Source of the DNA: Tetrapisispora phaffii CBS 4417
Lineage: Eukaryota > Ascomycota > Saccharomycetes > Saccharomycetales > Saccharomycetaceae
Reading direction: 5' to 3'
Length of the DNA: 64,000 nt
Assembly: GCF_000236905.1 (NCBI RefSeq)
Contig: NC_016523.1
Span: forward strand, 620,001-684,000
Both the position numbers and the translations under genes were made by a program. Position 1 is the first letter of the stretch, and the number at the start of each line of letters is the position of its first letter. Below are positions 19,668 through 29,332 of this stretch, in pieces. The notes below the pieces were generated by a model that had not been told where the DNA came from, searched no databases, and saw only the letters and a list, made by a program, of their open reading frames with translations.

Positions 19668-20043
19668 TAATAATAACTAATGACGATGATAATAATTTAG
19701 AATAATGATAGAGTATCTATAACTTCATGCATAAACTTTATACTTTTAATTCAACTCATATAAACTTATCAACCTTTTTCTTAGTAGCAATCAGATCATT
19801 AAACTGTTTCAAATATACCATAAAATGGAGTTAAATTCTGTTTTGTAGTCACTTTATGCTACTGTATATATACTCTGCAGAAACATACTTGAAGAAAATG
19901 TGTGCTATATTTTAAAAATATACAAATGCAGTTACGTGTAGTAATTATAAATATACTAACCTTAGGTCGTATGTTAAGTGTAATGAATAGATGATAATTT
20001 GTTTATTTTACCATTACTTGGATTTATTGTGATTTTACATTTT
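19497..20043. other. Convergent intergenic between the two cyclins
   Basis: 547 bp holding both 3' ends and a long TAA-type microsatellite (listed separately). No gene seen. Confidence 0.7.
19530..19676 (+). repeat. Long AAT/TAA trinucleotide microsatellite
   Basis: Almost 150 bp of AAT units with interruptions (AAC, AGC and two TTAATAAT junctions). The longest pure stretch, ~19603-19668, is over 20 units. It lies just 3' of the mitotic cyclin stop, so it is transcribed only if the 3' UTR extends into it. Confidence 0.95.
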
Positions 20044-21420
20044 TCAGTTTGGGAATAATTTTCCTTCATAATGATTACACCAATTTTGTAGAGCATTATA
20101 CAATGAAAACAATTTTGGGTGATGGAATTTTCTTCTTAAAGAATCATAGTTGTTTTCTTTTTTCATTTCATTAATTAGTGAAAAACATTGCTTCTTAAAA
20201 GTTGCATCATTTAATGGATCAATTCCACCACTGTAGTGCTCAAAAGTACTATCCCAGTATATTTGGTTTCTATTTGTGATCCTCCTAGCAATATACATGG
20301 ATATAGCACTTATGCGAGATGGTTTAACGTTAATAAAAATATTTGAACAAATGGCAAATTCTAAAATCATTTTTGCCAGATTCCTTGTCTTGAAATCATA
20401 ACCATCAGCTTTTGATAATCTTCTAATGAAATTCATTGGATTAGGCCATCCCAGATTAAATTCTAATGATTTCAGCATAAACATTTCAGCACTTTTGATA
20501 TCATCATTCGAAGCAGCGCCATCAGTAATATATGAATAATCACTCAATTTTGGTAAATTTATTTCTTCAAATTTCGCAGAGATAAATAATGCAGTTATTG
20601 CTAACAATTGTAGTTTACTTAATGTTACTTTGTTTTTAGATAAAAATCTATCCATTAAATTTATCGCTAAGAATAAAGTTTCTGGATATAATTCAAACTT
20701 TTCATGAACTTCAACTAGCCAATCAACTAATATAGTTCTTAGTGACTCCCTCAATTGATAAGTATAATTAGGGTCAGTTGTATAATTTATTTCTGTTGTT
20801 GTCTCCAGTTCCCTTTTGTATAAATGCTCAAAAATATCATCCGTATATTCAACAACCATGCAAATATCGTTAATTTCACTAGAATCTAAATTTTTCCATT
20901 TCTTCGGCACCACAGTATCAATATTTATATTAGCAGTGGCAGATTCTTTTGTAAGAAGTCTACCATTTTCATTTTTTGATGTTAAGTTCATTTCATTTTC
21001 TTCTTGGATTTTTGATAGATCAAGATTTATTATATTAGAAGTTGTATTTTCTTGGACAGGTGTATCATCATTATCTCTATAAATTTTTCTCTTCTTTAAG
21101 TTCACATACGTTAAGTCACTTGCGTCTCTTCGTATTCTTGGGATTTTTGCTAGAAATATTGGCTTTTCCACTTGTCTCTTATCATCAGATAACTCTAATT
21201 GTTTTTCTGACACTTTCTTTGAGGTTTTGGAAGCAACAGATTGTGTCGTGTTTACAGTGACCTCCGATAAAGCAATCCTATTAGCATCAATGGACGTATT
21301 ATTCTTTTGGATAGATTCATTTCTATTCAAACTTTTTGAATGAAGAGGCTTACTATTTTCGGAATCTGTAGTTTTAGTCATATCTAGCGGTACATTATCA
21401 ATTGTAGTTAAATGCGACAT
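20044..21420 (-). CDS. CLB5/CLB6: S-phase B-type cyclin (Clb5/Clb6 type)
   Basis: 458 residues from ATG at 21420 (S. cerevisiae Clb5 435, Clb6 380). Activates Cdc28 for origin firing in S phase. The disordered N-terminus has a destruction-box-like RIALSEVTVN at 48-57 with the canonical R and L. The cyclin boxes start near VEYTDDIFEHLYKRELE and continue through LRTILVDWLVEVHEKFELYPETLFLAINLMDRFL, then the C box. Length and the D-box favour the CLB5 type, since Clb6 is shorter, but position alone cannot choose between them. The upstream region has two MCB (ACGCGT) boxes, as expected for MBF-driven G1/S transcription. Convergent with the CLB1/2-type gene. Confidence 0.9.
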   Translation of the reverse strand: MSHLTTIDNVPLDMTKTTDSENSKPLHSKSLNRNESIQKNNTSIDANRIALSEVTVNTTQSVASKTSKKVSEKQLELSDDKRQVEKPIFLAKIPRIRRDASDLTYVNLKKRKIYRDNDDTPVQENTTSNIINLDLSKIQEENEMNLTSKNENGRLLTKESATANINIDTVVPKKWKNLDSSEINDICMVVEYTDDIFEHLYKRELETTTEINYTTDPNYTYQLRESLRTILVDWLVEVHEKFELYPETLFLAINLMDRFLSKNKVTLSKLQLLAITALFISAKFEEINLPKLSDYSYITDGAASNDDIKSAEMFMLKSLEFNLGWPNPMNFIRRLSKADGYDFKTRNLAKMILEFAICSNIFINVKPSRISAISMYIARRITNRNQIYWDSTFEHYSGGIDPLNDATFKKQCFSLINEMKKENNYDSLRRKFHHPKLFSLYNALQNWCNHYEGKLFPN

Positions 21421-21710
21421 CGTAGAATGATTTATTCTTTATTTTAGAAGAAGAACCTGATAGTAGACTACTAATCTAGTAGGCTATGATAATGTTAAAT
21501 AAAAATGTAATTTCTGTTTCCAAGTGACTTGGCTGAGCAGGTTCTTAATCTTATTGAAACTATAATTGCTGTAGCGTATCTTTATATATTATATACTTTA
21601 GAACGCTTTTATATTTATAATGTACCTATGTATTTAAATGTAATTAAGAGATGGTGCAATAATGATTGATGTTACCAACCGTTATTATTAGAGTATGTGG
21701 TGTTTTGAAA

Positions 21711-21806
21711 GAGACGCGTTACAAAAATAAATTTTAATGAATTGAGAACGGGAAAACTCTGTTTCTCAGAAAATGTCACGTACAAGTTCAGATCTCAACG
21801 CGTCTC
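21711..21806 (-). promoter_or_regulatory. Two MCB boxes in inverted orientation, CLB5/6 promoter
   Basis: ACGCGT occurs at 21714-21719 and 21798-21803, ~295 and ~380 bp before the cyclin ATG. The wider sequences GAGACGCGTT (21711-21720) and AACGCGTCTC (21797-21806) are exact reverse complements. MCB boxes bind MBF (Mbp1-Swi6), which drives CLB5 and CLB6 in late G1 in S. cerevisiae. Confidence 0.8.
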
Positions 21807-21999
21807 TATGTATGGCCATCTTACATATTGTGCTATTTAAGCAGATGCGACACTAAGGTTAATACAGAACATTGAGGTTCAATTGTTAGAAATCTAAGTC
21901 TGTGTGGTCAGTGGTCTTGTAAAGTATTAGGTAAGTGATCTCTTGGTTGTGTTTTTCGTTGGCCTGAGTGGGAGAGGTTAAGCAGAGAACAAAAAAAAG

Positions 22000-22071
22000 A
22001 GCTCGCACTCAGGATCGAACTAAGGACCAACAGATTTGCAATCTGCTGCGCTACCACTGCGCCATACGAGC
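22000..22071 (-). tRNA. tRNA-Cys (anticodon GCA)
   Basis: 72 nt on the minus strand. Acceptor stem GCTCGTA pairs with TGCGAGC, discriminator T. A-box TGGCGCAGTGGTAG; anticodon loop TTGCAAA gives anticodon GCA; B-box GTTCGATCC. No intron. The sequence appears essentially the same as S. cerevisiae tRNA-Cys. A run of A on the plus strand at 21991-21998 is the oligo-T terminator. The 5' flank (above 22071) holds the LTR-like repeats. Confidence 0.97.
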
Positions 22072-22418
22072 TCAAAATATTGTAAATTGCTAGACTATTA
22101 GATCAGTGGTCACGAATCGATCAATGAGAAGTGGAGGTAATCAATTAATTAAGAAATTGTGGAGAAGTAAGCTTATATTTGGCGACTTTCCCAACGTTTT
22201 CAACATCAACTGAGGTGTTGTGTAGTTAGTTAGTGTTCATCATTATGTATGTGTCAGAATTATTGTAGTGTATGTGACAGAACTAAGTGTTTATGACACT
22301 TTGAGTCCAGAACCAATAGATCACTTACTAATGGAAAGAAGGTCCAGAACAATCTTCCAAGTGGTAGGTGCAAATTTCTCACTACAATGTAAATAGGCTA
22401 CATGATAAACACAGATGT

Positions 22419-22849
22419 ACAATACAGCACTAAAGAGCCTAGGAGGATGAATGAACACGTACACATGTTCATTCAACTGTCAGATTAACTCATATATAAG
22501 GAGGGCATCTAACTCTATATAGAATAGTTTAATTACACTAATAAAAGATGAATCGATTATTTAACTATAAAGAAGATGGACTATACTAGAGCAACTGAAG
22601 TGGCTAATGACACTAACTTAGATGTTGGAACTACCCAACATAAGCTTGTAACTCCACACACAATACAGCACTAAAGATCTTAGGAGAATGACTGAACACG
22701 TAATGTGTTCACTCAAGTATGAGATAAGTTATATATTAGGAGGACATTTAACTATTACGAAGATGGACTACTCGAAAGCCACCGAAGTGAGTAATGACAC
22801 TAACTTAGAGGTTGGTTCTAACCAACATAAGCTTGTTTCTCCACAATAA
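22419..22849 (+). repeat. Degenerate tandem repeat with LTR-like features, 5' of tRNA-Cys
   Basis: Copy A (22419-22659) and copy B (22660-~22849) both begin ACAATACAGCACTAAAG and stay alignable to CTCCACA. B lacks ~50 bp present in A (about 22510-22560). Each holds a TATA-like segment (ATATATAAGGAGG / ATATATTAGGAGG) and then a short open frame (22576-22674 and 22763-22849). The two peptides match over 28 positions with mostly conservative changes (T/S, R/K, D/E) and silent third-base changes. This recalls Ty1/copia-type LTRs, where gag starts inside the LTR, and they lie ~350-780 bp upstream of a tRNA gene, a favoured Ty1 zone. No TG...CA ends or target-site duplication were proven. Confidence 0.5.
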
Positions 22850-23816
22850 CTGGTGCTGTGGAACCATCAATCTGTTATAAGTATTTAATTCGACGTCGTC
22901 GTCTCGTTGGCCAGAACGGTAGATTGAAATAATATGTATATATAAACTCCGATAAGCAATAGATAAATAATCCATTGATCTACGTCCGAGTGACCAGAGC
23001 GATTAATCTGAATATACAGTATCTAACATAATAACTTTTAATATATTAAGACAATGAATACAACTACTGAGCAAATAACACTTAAATCAATGCGAACTTT
23101 AATTAACTTTACTAATAGAAAAAGGGGACACCTTAGCGTCTGTTAAAAGTGTTGAATAGATTTGTTCGTTGTTTAAATATATTTAACTCGTATGTTATTA
23201 GCTTATAAATACAGATTGATGTCTCTGGTCTCTTGAACCTGGGTCAACATATCCTTGTCTACCAAAATTACATTTAGTAACCACAAAGTAGTCTTCTAGA
23301 AGATGCAATACTCACTACGCGGAGCAAAAATTAAATCGTTAAAGAAACAAGACAAAGAAACAATAGCTTCAGTGACAGCAAGTGGTCAATTGACAACTTA
23401 CTGTAGCAATTATGTAAAGCCTGATCCATTAAGCCATGTAACGGTAACCAATTGGTAAACCATGAACTTTTCACGTATTTTCAAGAATCTAGAACTACAA
23501 ATATCAGCTAGACCACAAACCTTTACTCTGGCTTAGGCAGGTATTAAGCTTGTGACAGCAGGCACATTGAGAGCATCCAATTAGTTCCTTTTTGAATACC
23601 TTTGGCACTTAGAAAGCTACCCAATTTGTCATTCAATCCAACAATTTTCACAATAGGATCACGCCAAAGGAACAGCATGCCCACCTCCATGGCCATCTGG
23701 CATTCCATTCCATTTCCATCTCAACCAGACCGTGGCTATACTAGTGCCTTCATTTATTCACATGCTAATCCATTATAAAGCGCCACTCTTAAACAGTGTT
23801 CCACTTATCTAGTTAC

Positions 23817-23865
23817 CCAATTCCCATCCAATTCCCGTCCAATCCTTGTCCAATCCTTGTCCAAT
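23817..23865 (+). promoter_or_regulatory. Five CCAAT boxes at exact 11-bp spacing
   Basis: CCAAT starts at 23817, 23828, 23839, 23850 and 23861, each 11 bp apart. The units are close variants of GTCCAATCCTT. CCAAT is the core of Hap2/3/4/5 binding sites. The next gene is the aldo-keto reductase with ATG at 24272, ~410-455 bp away. Spacing near one helical turn would put all sites on one DNA face. The activity is inferred; the array itself is directly visible. Confidence 0.7.
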
Positions 23866-24271
23866 ATCCATTACATATCCGTTAATTACCGTATATATTT
23901 TCACCCGCACGGAACATCGAACATAGTTATCGTCATACGTTAAATTATTTATAATTCAAGCCAAGACGGTATATATGTAATGACAGAATAATTTGAACAA
24001 AATGTAGTTTTTCTTCACAAAATAAGGCACAACTCAATGCATAACCCAATCTAATTATCTAATACTCGTTTGAAATTGAAACTTTATATTGAAAATTATT
24101 GAAGGTTTCGCTAATGGACATCCCATATCCTTAAAAGAGCCCTCCTTATTTTCATTTCTTTCACGAATTTAACTCATATATAAACCCCTCCCTTTTTAAT
24201 TATATTCTTGGGAAAATTGGCAGTTCGGTAATTTATTATCAAATACAGAAGTAAATATAACAATAATAAGA

Positions 24272-25297
24272 ATGTCTAAGGTTGAGCAATTGAGGAAAGA
24301 TTTAGATGCTTTGAGCACCGGTTATGGTTTAATGAGTTTGACTTGGAAGGCTGAGCCAGTTCCAAAAGATCAAGCTTTTGCTGCTATGAAACAAGTTGTT
24401 GATTTTGCTTTAGAAAAAAATGTGAAGGCTTTTTTCAATGTTGGTGAATTTTATGGTCCAGACTATATTATGTTAAAGAATTTTTTTGAGAAATATCCTG
24501 AATTAAGGCAAAAGGTCATTGTTAGTTGTAAAGGTTCCATGGATGTTGCCAAAATGGCTCCATTGGGTAAATCTGATGATGTTAAGAAGAGTGTAGAGAT
24601 CTGTTCTTCCATTTTAGGTGGTTATATCGATATCTATGAAGTCGCTAGAATTGATGAATCCATTGTTGAAGAAGGACAAGACTATCCATATGAAACTTTT
24701 GAAGCTTTAGCTGAAATGGTAGACAATGGCTTCATTGGTGGTGTTTCTTTAAGCGAAGTTACTGAAAAGCAAATCAGAGCTATTAATAAAGATTGGCATA
24801 AGTACTTAACTTGTGTTGAAGTCGAATTATCTCTATTCAGTACTCAAATCTTGCATAACAATATAGCTAAAACTTGTGGTGAATTAGGTTTAATCATTAT
24901 CGCATACTCTCCACTAGGAAGAGGCCTATTGACTGGCCAAATCACAAGTGTAAAAGATATTCCAAAGGGTGACTTTAGGTTAATGCTAAAAAGATTCCAT
25001 GGTGACGCGATGGCTCAAAATTTGGTCCTCGTTCAATTCTTACGGGACGAAATCATTGCTAAACGTGATCCTGCTGACCGTATCACTTTACCACAACTTG
25101 CACTAGGTTGGATTAAACATAACAGTAACAGATTTGGTTATGGTAAGATCATCCCAATTCCAAGTGGTTCTTCTGTTTCTAAAGTTACTGAAAATTTTGA
25201 CGAGAATAAGGCTAAGATCACCGATGCTGAATTCGACAAGATTAATGAATTTTTGAAAGGTTTCACTACTGTCGGTGACAGATACGAATTGGCTTGA
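24272..25297 (+). CDS. Aldo-keto reductase, pyridoxal reductase type (YPR127W-like)
   Basis: 341 residues; similar in length and N-terminus to S. cerevisiae YPR127W (~345), a putative pyridoxal reductase related to fission yeast Plr1, which would reduce pyridoxal to pyridoxine with NADPH. TIM-barrel AKR pattern: GYGLMSLTW near the N-terminus, NVGEFYG (Asn56, Tyr61), the SCKG lysine (Lys87), LSEVTEKQIRA, AYSPLGRGLLTG, and the cofactor-binding end IIPIPSGSSVSKVTENFDENK. Most AKRs have Asp where Asn56 is. Tyr and Lys of the tetrad are present. A phased CCAAT array lies upstream. Followed in the same direction by SCD6, as on chromosome XVI. Confidence 0.85.
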   Translation: MSKVEQLRKDLDALSTGYGLMSLTWKAEPVPKDQAFAAMKQVVDFALEKNVKAFFNVGEFYGPDYIMLKNFFEKYPELRQKVIVSCKGSMDVAKMAPLGKSDDVKKSVEICSSILGGYIDIYEVARIDESIVEEGQDYPYETFEALAEMVDNGFIGGVSLSEVTEKQIRAINKDWHKYLTCVEVELSLFSTQILHNNIAKTCGELGLIIIAYSPLGRGLLTGQITSVKDIPKGDFRLMLKRFHGDAMAQNLVLVQFLRDEIIAKRDPADRITLPQLALGWIKHNSNRFGYGKIIPIPSGSSVSKVTENFDENKAKITDAEFDKINEFLKGFTTVGDRYELA

Positions 25298-25752
25298 TAT
25301 ATTTGACTAAATTTTTATTGCCTTTTATAGTTAAGTAACATCTACTAACAATTATTATATAGATAATAGAACTTAGCAATCACATTAACCATTATATATA
25401 TATCTGTTCAAAGAATTTAAGATTCATAAGGACAGTAATGTAATGTACTTCCAACAGGTGTGTCATAAATGTACTTTAGATCACGCTGGACGGAAATACA
25501 ATATTTTATATTATTCAAAACGTACATTATATAGAATATATAAAGAAGGCAATCATTGAAAAGTGAACAACAAAAATGGAGTTCTCTTACTTGTTGAATA
25601 GTCTTGACAAACTGATATCAAAGTTCAAATATATAGCTTTTGCAAGGTGTTACTTGATTCATTATTCAGAGTTCGAATAAAAGTTATACAGTTATATTTT
25701 CTTATTTTGAATTATCGAATATCTAAAAATTTGAATTTGCAGAGGAAACACG
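25298..25752. other. Intergenic between the aldo-keto reductase and SCD6
   Basis: 455 bp, AT-rich; SCD6 promoter. A 34-codon ATG frame (25576-25680) is present but shows no recognisable feature. Confidence 0.6.
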
Positions 25753-26685
25753 ATGTCTCAATATGTGGGTAAGACAATTTCCCTAATCTCTGTCACTGAA
25801 AACAGATATGTTGGTTTATTAGAAAATATTGATTCAGAAAGAGGTACTGTTACTTTAAACAATGTCCGCTGTTTCGGTACTGAAGGTCGTAAAAATTGGG
25901 GACCAGAAGAAATTCCTCCAAATGCAACACTTTATAAATCCGTCAAGTTCAATGGTAATGATGTTAAAGATCTAAACATTTTAGACATTAAACTAGAAGA
26001 TGCCCATCCCGTACTGCCACCAGCTGGCCAACAAGGTCAACAGCAGACTCAACAACAAGTGAACGCTGCACAAATGCCACATGAGCCTCAACAACCAAAT
26101 GTACCTGCCGCTATGGCTGGTTATGGTGTTTACCAACCAGCACCAGGATCAGAACCTATTGTAGGTTCCGATTCAACTGAAAATAAAGAATCCACAAAGG
26201 AATCCAGAAAATCAAACAATCAACAAAATACCCATAGACCACCAAGAAATAACACACATCATCACAAAGTTGAAATACCTGCTGAGGATTTTGATTTTGA
26301 GAGTAACAATGCTGTTTTTGTAAAAGAAGCTCCAGAGCCAAATGGGCAGGAAATTAATGAGAACACTGCTATTCAAGAAACTGAATCAAAGGAACAATTT
26401 TACAATAAATCCTCATCATTTTTTGACAGTATTTCCACATCAACTGAAACAAATACTAACATGAAATGGAATGTTGAAAAAGAATTAAATTTAGACACTT
26501 TTGGCCAAGCTTCTGCTAACAGAAGATTTAATTCAAGAGGTGGACATAATTTCCGTGGCCGTGGCCGTGGTAGGGGCAGGGGTAACGGTAGAGGCAGAGG
26601 TAACAGTAGAGGAAATTATAACAACAACTACAATGGCAATAATTATAACAGCAACAGTACTTTTAATGCCGATGTGGAATTTTAA
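25753..26685 (+). CDS. SCD6: Translational repressor Scd6 (LSM14 family)
   Basis: 310 residues (S. cerevisiae Scd6 ~349). P-body and stress-granule protein that binds eIF4G and represses translation, helping Dhh1/Dcp2-mediated mRNA decay. Domains: LSM14-type Lsm at 1-80 ([29 protein letters not shown]), a Gln/Pro-rich linker, the FDF motif with [10 protein letters not shown] (~176-185), and a C-terminal RGG region (~262-292) with many RG repeats, followed by an Asn-rich end. The RGG motif is the known eIF4G-binding part and a substrate of Hmt1 methylation in yeast. All hallmarks are present. Confidence 0.95.
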   Translation: MSQYVGKTISLISVTENRYVGLLENIDSERGTVTLNNVRCFGTEGRKNWGPEEIPPNATLYKSVKFNGNDVKDLNILDIKLEDAHPVLPPAGQQGQQQTQQQVNAAQMPHEPQQPNVPAAMAGYGVYQPAPGSEPIVGSDSTENKESTKESRKSNNQQNTHRPPRNNTHHHKVEIPAEDFDFESNNAVFVKEAPEPNGQEINENTAIQETESKEQFYNKSSSFFDSISTSTETNTNMKWNVEKELNLDTFGQASANRRFNSRGGHNFRGRGRGRGRGNGRGRGNSRGNYNNNYNGNNYNSNSTFNADVEF

Positions 26686-26829
26686 TGGTTATTTGAGATC
26701 TAACTTAATTAATTCTTTTATTTAATGTCACACTTCATTTTACTTTTGGATTATGACTTACTTTTTATTAATGCATATTTACTGATGATATCTTTGTTAA
26801 AATTATTTATCATTATATACTCTTTCTTC

Positions 26830-27420
26830 TTAAAACTTAATATCATGCGGGAAGCATCTGTGCTTTCTACCATCTGAACGTATACTCTTTCCTTTATCTC
26901 TTATCATACCTTTTCTCATATCAAATGCATCCTTGTCATCATTACATTTCTTTAAAGTTTCTGGATATCCATCCCCTGCTGTATTATAGTATCCTACCAC
27001 TCTCCTAAAGACACTGTATCCCAGCTTTTCATAAAGTTTGATTGCTAGTGCATTATCACATTTCACAAACAAGTCAATAAAATTCACGTTATGTGGCAAT
27101 ACATCTGTAATTTTTTCTAATGTGTTACACAAAATGGAAGCTAAAAACAATCTACGGAATTCTGGAGCAACCGTTACAGCTGTTATATGCGAGTGCCAAT
27201 CGTTTCCATGACCTTCTGTTTTTGCCATCATATAGCCTGATATATTATTTGTTGTAATTGATGCGTCGACAGTTTGCTCAACTGTCTTAAAAAATAAACC
27301 AGGCCATAATATTAGGTATTCGAAATAAAATTCAACAGGAAAATTCTCAGTCAACACATCTAGGTTAACATTATCCAGATTGAATAGATCGGTAGCTTCA
27401 AACGGGTCAAGCGTACTCAT
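26830..27420 (-). CDS. NAT3: NatB N-terminal acetyltransferase catalytic subunit Nat3
   Basis: 196 residues from ATG at 27420 (S. cerevisiae Nat3 195). The frame stays open 18 codons upstream to a TTG at 27474, which I reject because the family starts at MSTLDPFEATDLF. Nat3 with Mdm20 acetylates N-termini beginning Met-Asp, Met-Glu, Met-Asn or Met-Gln, including actin and tropomyosin. GNAT fold: HITAVTVAPEFRRLFLASILCNTLE (acetyl-CoA-binding region), NFIDLFVKCDNALAIKLYEKLGYSVFRRVVGYY, and the C-terminal DAFDMRKGMIRD...FPHDIKF typical of Nat3. On the minus strand downstream of YGR117C-like. Confidence 0.96.
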   Translation of the reverse strand: MSTLDPFEATDLFNLDNVNLDVLTENFPVEFYFEYLILWPGLFFKTVEQTVDASITTNNISGYMMAKTEGHGNDWHSHITAVTVAPEFRRLFLASILCNTLEKITDVLPHNVNFIDLFVKCDNALAIKLYEKLGYSVFRRVVGYYNTAGDGYPETLKKCNDDKDAFDMRKGMIRDKGKSIRSDGRKHRCFPHDIKF

Positions 27421-27744
27421 AATTGGCCCCTTGCAACACTTATCAGCAACAATGTGGTATGTTAATACATGCAACTGTTATCAAATCAAGTACTTCTATG
27501 TTGTAAACCATCTTGTTAACGACCGCTGTAATAGTAATTTTACTTACTTTCTTTTTAAGTTGCAATTGATAATTTTTGAATTTTTAGCAAACGCACTTAA
27601 AAGATCAAGGCAATGAAGAACGATATTTGACTGAGAAACTACCCAACTTGAAGAAACTGTGAACAAATATATAGGGTACAATAGTTTTATTGTTCTTACA
27701 TTAAGAAAACAAACAAATATATGCTTATCGAGTGATTATAAACT
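27421..27744. other. Intergenic between NAT3 and the YGR117C-like gene
   Basis: 324 bp, AT-rich. It holds the NAT3 promoter and the 3' end of the upstream gene. Nothing else recognised. Confidence 0.6.
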
Positions 27745-29172
27745 TTATTTACCTGTAATCGAATATAAATTTATAGACTTATCTGCATAAGCAACCACAA
27801 GTTTACTCATCTCATTATTTGTATCCATAGACTTTATTCTTTTTGAGACGTCATTTCCAGGAACGTCTAAGAACCATGTTTCGCCATTTTGAATATCAGA
27901 TGCATATATACCGTTATCTGTTCCTATTATTATTGAGTTTGAGTTTGGCATTTTTTTCACAATGGGTTGCGAATATCCATCTTGCTCTATCTCTGTTGCC
28001 ATGTTAAATAAAATTTTATCGTAAAACACCTTAGTTTTTGTAGAAGTTAAACTATTCTGGTCAATGCCCTCCTTTTCGTTAATCTCAATTGGTAATTTCA
28101 CAAGAATCATCCTCATATATGGTGTGTGTGAGGTACATATAGCTAGCATGCTATTCTCAGTTTGGACATTATTCACACCGTTAACCGTCTTAGTATTCAA
28201 CACCTCAAAATCCCTCACATTAAAAGAATGTGTAGAGAATTGCGTATTGTTTAAAGCAATTTCATAACTCAATGCAAGCTTATCGTTGATTACAGAATAC
28301 GCAACTATTCTAGTATAATCTGATCTTGCTAGAAACACCATTGGCGTGAGGAAGGAATCTTTAATTGCAATTAGTGTTGTTTTAACAGTAACAACTGGTG
28401 ATGCGATTTTCAACTCTGATAGAATTCTTAACTCGTACTTTCCTTCATTATTTCTCTGTAGAATGCTTAATTTTAACATATTATCAAACCCACATGAGAT
28501 AACATGCCATGAGGAAGAAGAATCCTCCCTTGGAATAATATCTAAATATGTAATAATTCGACTATGGAGTTTCCAATCGCTAGATGACAGATGCATTCTT
28601 GAATTATCATATAAGGATAATTTCCCATCTAACCCACATGAATAATAGAATTTCCCGCTTGCCAAATATCCACATATTTTAACGATACCAATTTGTTCCT
28701 TATTAGAGTCGAACTCTCCAATTTTTTCAATTGCATTATCACTCGTTTCAGCCACAAGCACTTTCTTTTGCGAAGTAGAGAGCAATAATTCACCAGCATT
28801 TGAAGTAAACCTAGCGAGTATCGTCAAACCATCAACAGATGAATCGATGCAGTCTAGTATAAAATCCGAGTCTTGAAAGTCCCATTTTGGTACATATGGA
28901 ATTACCTTGTCACTAAACTGTGGTACAATTTCATTAAGTTTTAATGATTTCAAAGAATTGGCTACATTGTATTCATTGAATTGAATTCTGTCTGAAACAA
29001 TATCAAATAAATTCTCTAAATTCGATTCATCAAAGGAGTTAATCAGATTCCTTGACAACGACATTTCTCTTGCAAAGACACCCAGTGACTCATCAAGACC
29101 CTTTGCTTTCAAATATTTTGCAATTAAAAGGTTAATATAGTCGTCAATGGTTCTATTTTCAATGGCAGCCAT
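27745..29172 (-). CDS. YGR117C-like protein of unknown function, LisH motif and beta-propeller-like body
   Basis: 475 residues from ATG at 29172; S. cerevisiae YGR117C has 476 and no known function. The N-terminus (DDYINLLIAKYLKAKGLDESLGVFAREMSL, ~10-39) fits a LisH dimerisation motif, with L-I-x-x-Y-L, G and S-L-x-x-F spaced as expected. The rest has short beta-rich repeats with Ser/Asp-turns and endings such as SGKFYYSCGLDGKLSLYD, WHVISCGFDNMLKLSI and LVVAYADKSINLYSI, suggesting WD40-like blades. LisH plus WD40 is common in assembly factors and ubiquitin-ligase receptors, but I do not assign a role. Divergent from RPS23, the same neighbour as in S. cerevisiae. Confidence 0.85.
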   Translation of the reverse strand: MAAIENRTIDDYINLLIAKYLKAKGLDESLGVFAREMSLSRNLINSFDESNLENLFDIVSDRIQFNEYNVANSLKSLKLNEIVPQFSDKVIPYVPKWDFQDSDFILDCIDSSVDGLTILARFTSNAGELLLSTSQKKVLVAETSDNAIEKIGEFDSNKEQIGIVKICGYLASGKFYYSCGLDGKLSLYDNSRMHLSSSDWKLHSRIITYLDIIPREDSSSSWHVISCGFDNMLKLSILQRNNEGKYELRILSELKIASPVVTVKTTLIAIKDSFLTPMVFLARSDYTRIVAYSVINDKLALSYEIALNNTQFSTHSFNVRDFEVLNTKTVNGVNNVQTENSMLAICTSHTPYMRMILVKLPIEINEKEGIDQNSLTSTKTKVFYDKILFNMATEIEQDGYSQPIVKKMPNSNSIIIGTDNGIYASDIQNGETWFLDVPGNDVSKRIKSMDTNNEMSKLVVAYADKSINLYSITGK

Positions 29173-29313
29173 TATGACAAGTATATTATCCAGTGTTTAC
29201 GAACGCTCAACTAATCCTAGATGTTATTAACAACAAGATACCACGCATCGTTAATCCAGTGTTATTCTACCTACCTTGTTAAACTTATATATGCTTAAGC
29301 TTATGATGAATTT

Positions 29314-29332
29314 CTCATCTCATCTCATCTCA
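29314..29332 (+). repeat. CATCT (GATGA) pentamer array
   Basis: About three and a half CATCT units, CTCATCTCATCTCATCTCA, lying 142 bp before the YGR117C-like ATG. On that gene's strand it reads GAGATGAGATGAG, the core of a PAC element without the leading GC. Confidence 0.85.

Larger units (their letters stand above)
21421..24271. other. 2.9-kb gene-poor stretch with tRNA-Cys, LTR-like repeats and CCAAT array
   Basis: Apart from the tRNA, MCB boxes, tandem repeat and CCAAT array listed separately, no protein gene was found. Ancestral genes expected between the CLB pair and the aldo-keto reductase (for example CTR1 or SHY1 in S. cerevisiae order) are missing, so this is probably a zone of gene loss. 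A 52-codon frame at 23303-23458 has no recognised family. Confidence 0.65.

Noticed and set aside
23303..23458. 52-codon ATG frame near the LTR-like repeat, considered as a gag remnant
   Set aside because: No motif of a retroelement protein recognised; length is within chance.
25576..25680. 34-codon frame between the aldo-keto reductase and SCD6
   Set aside because: Too short, no hydrophobic or targeting pattern, no known small gene at this position.
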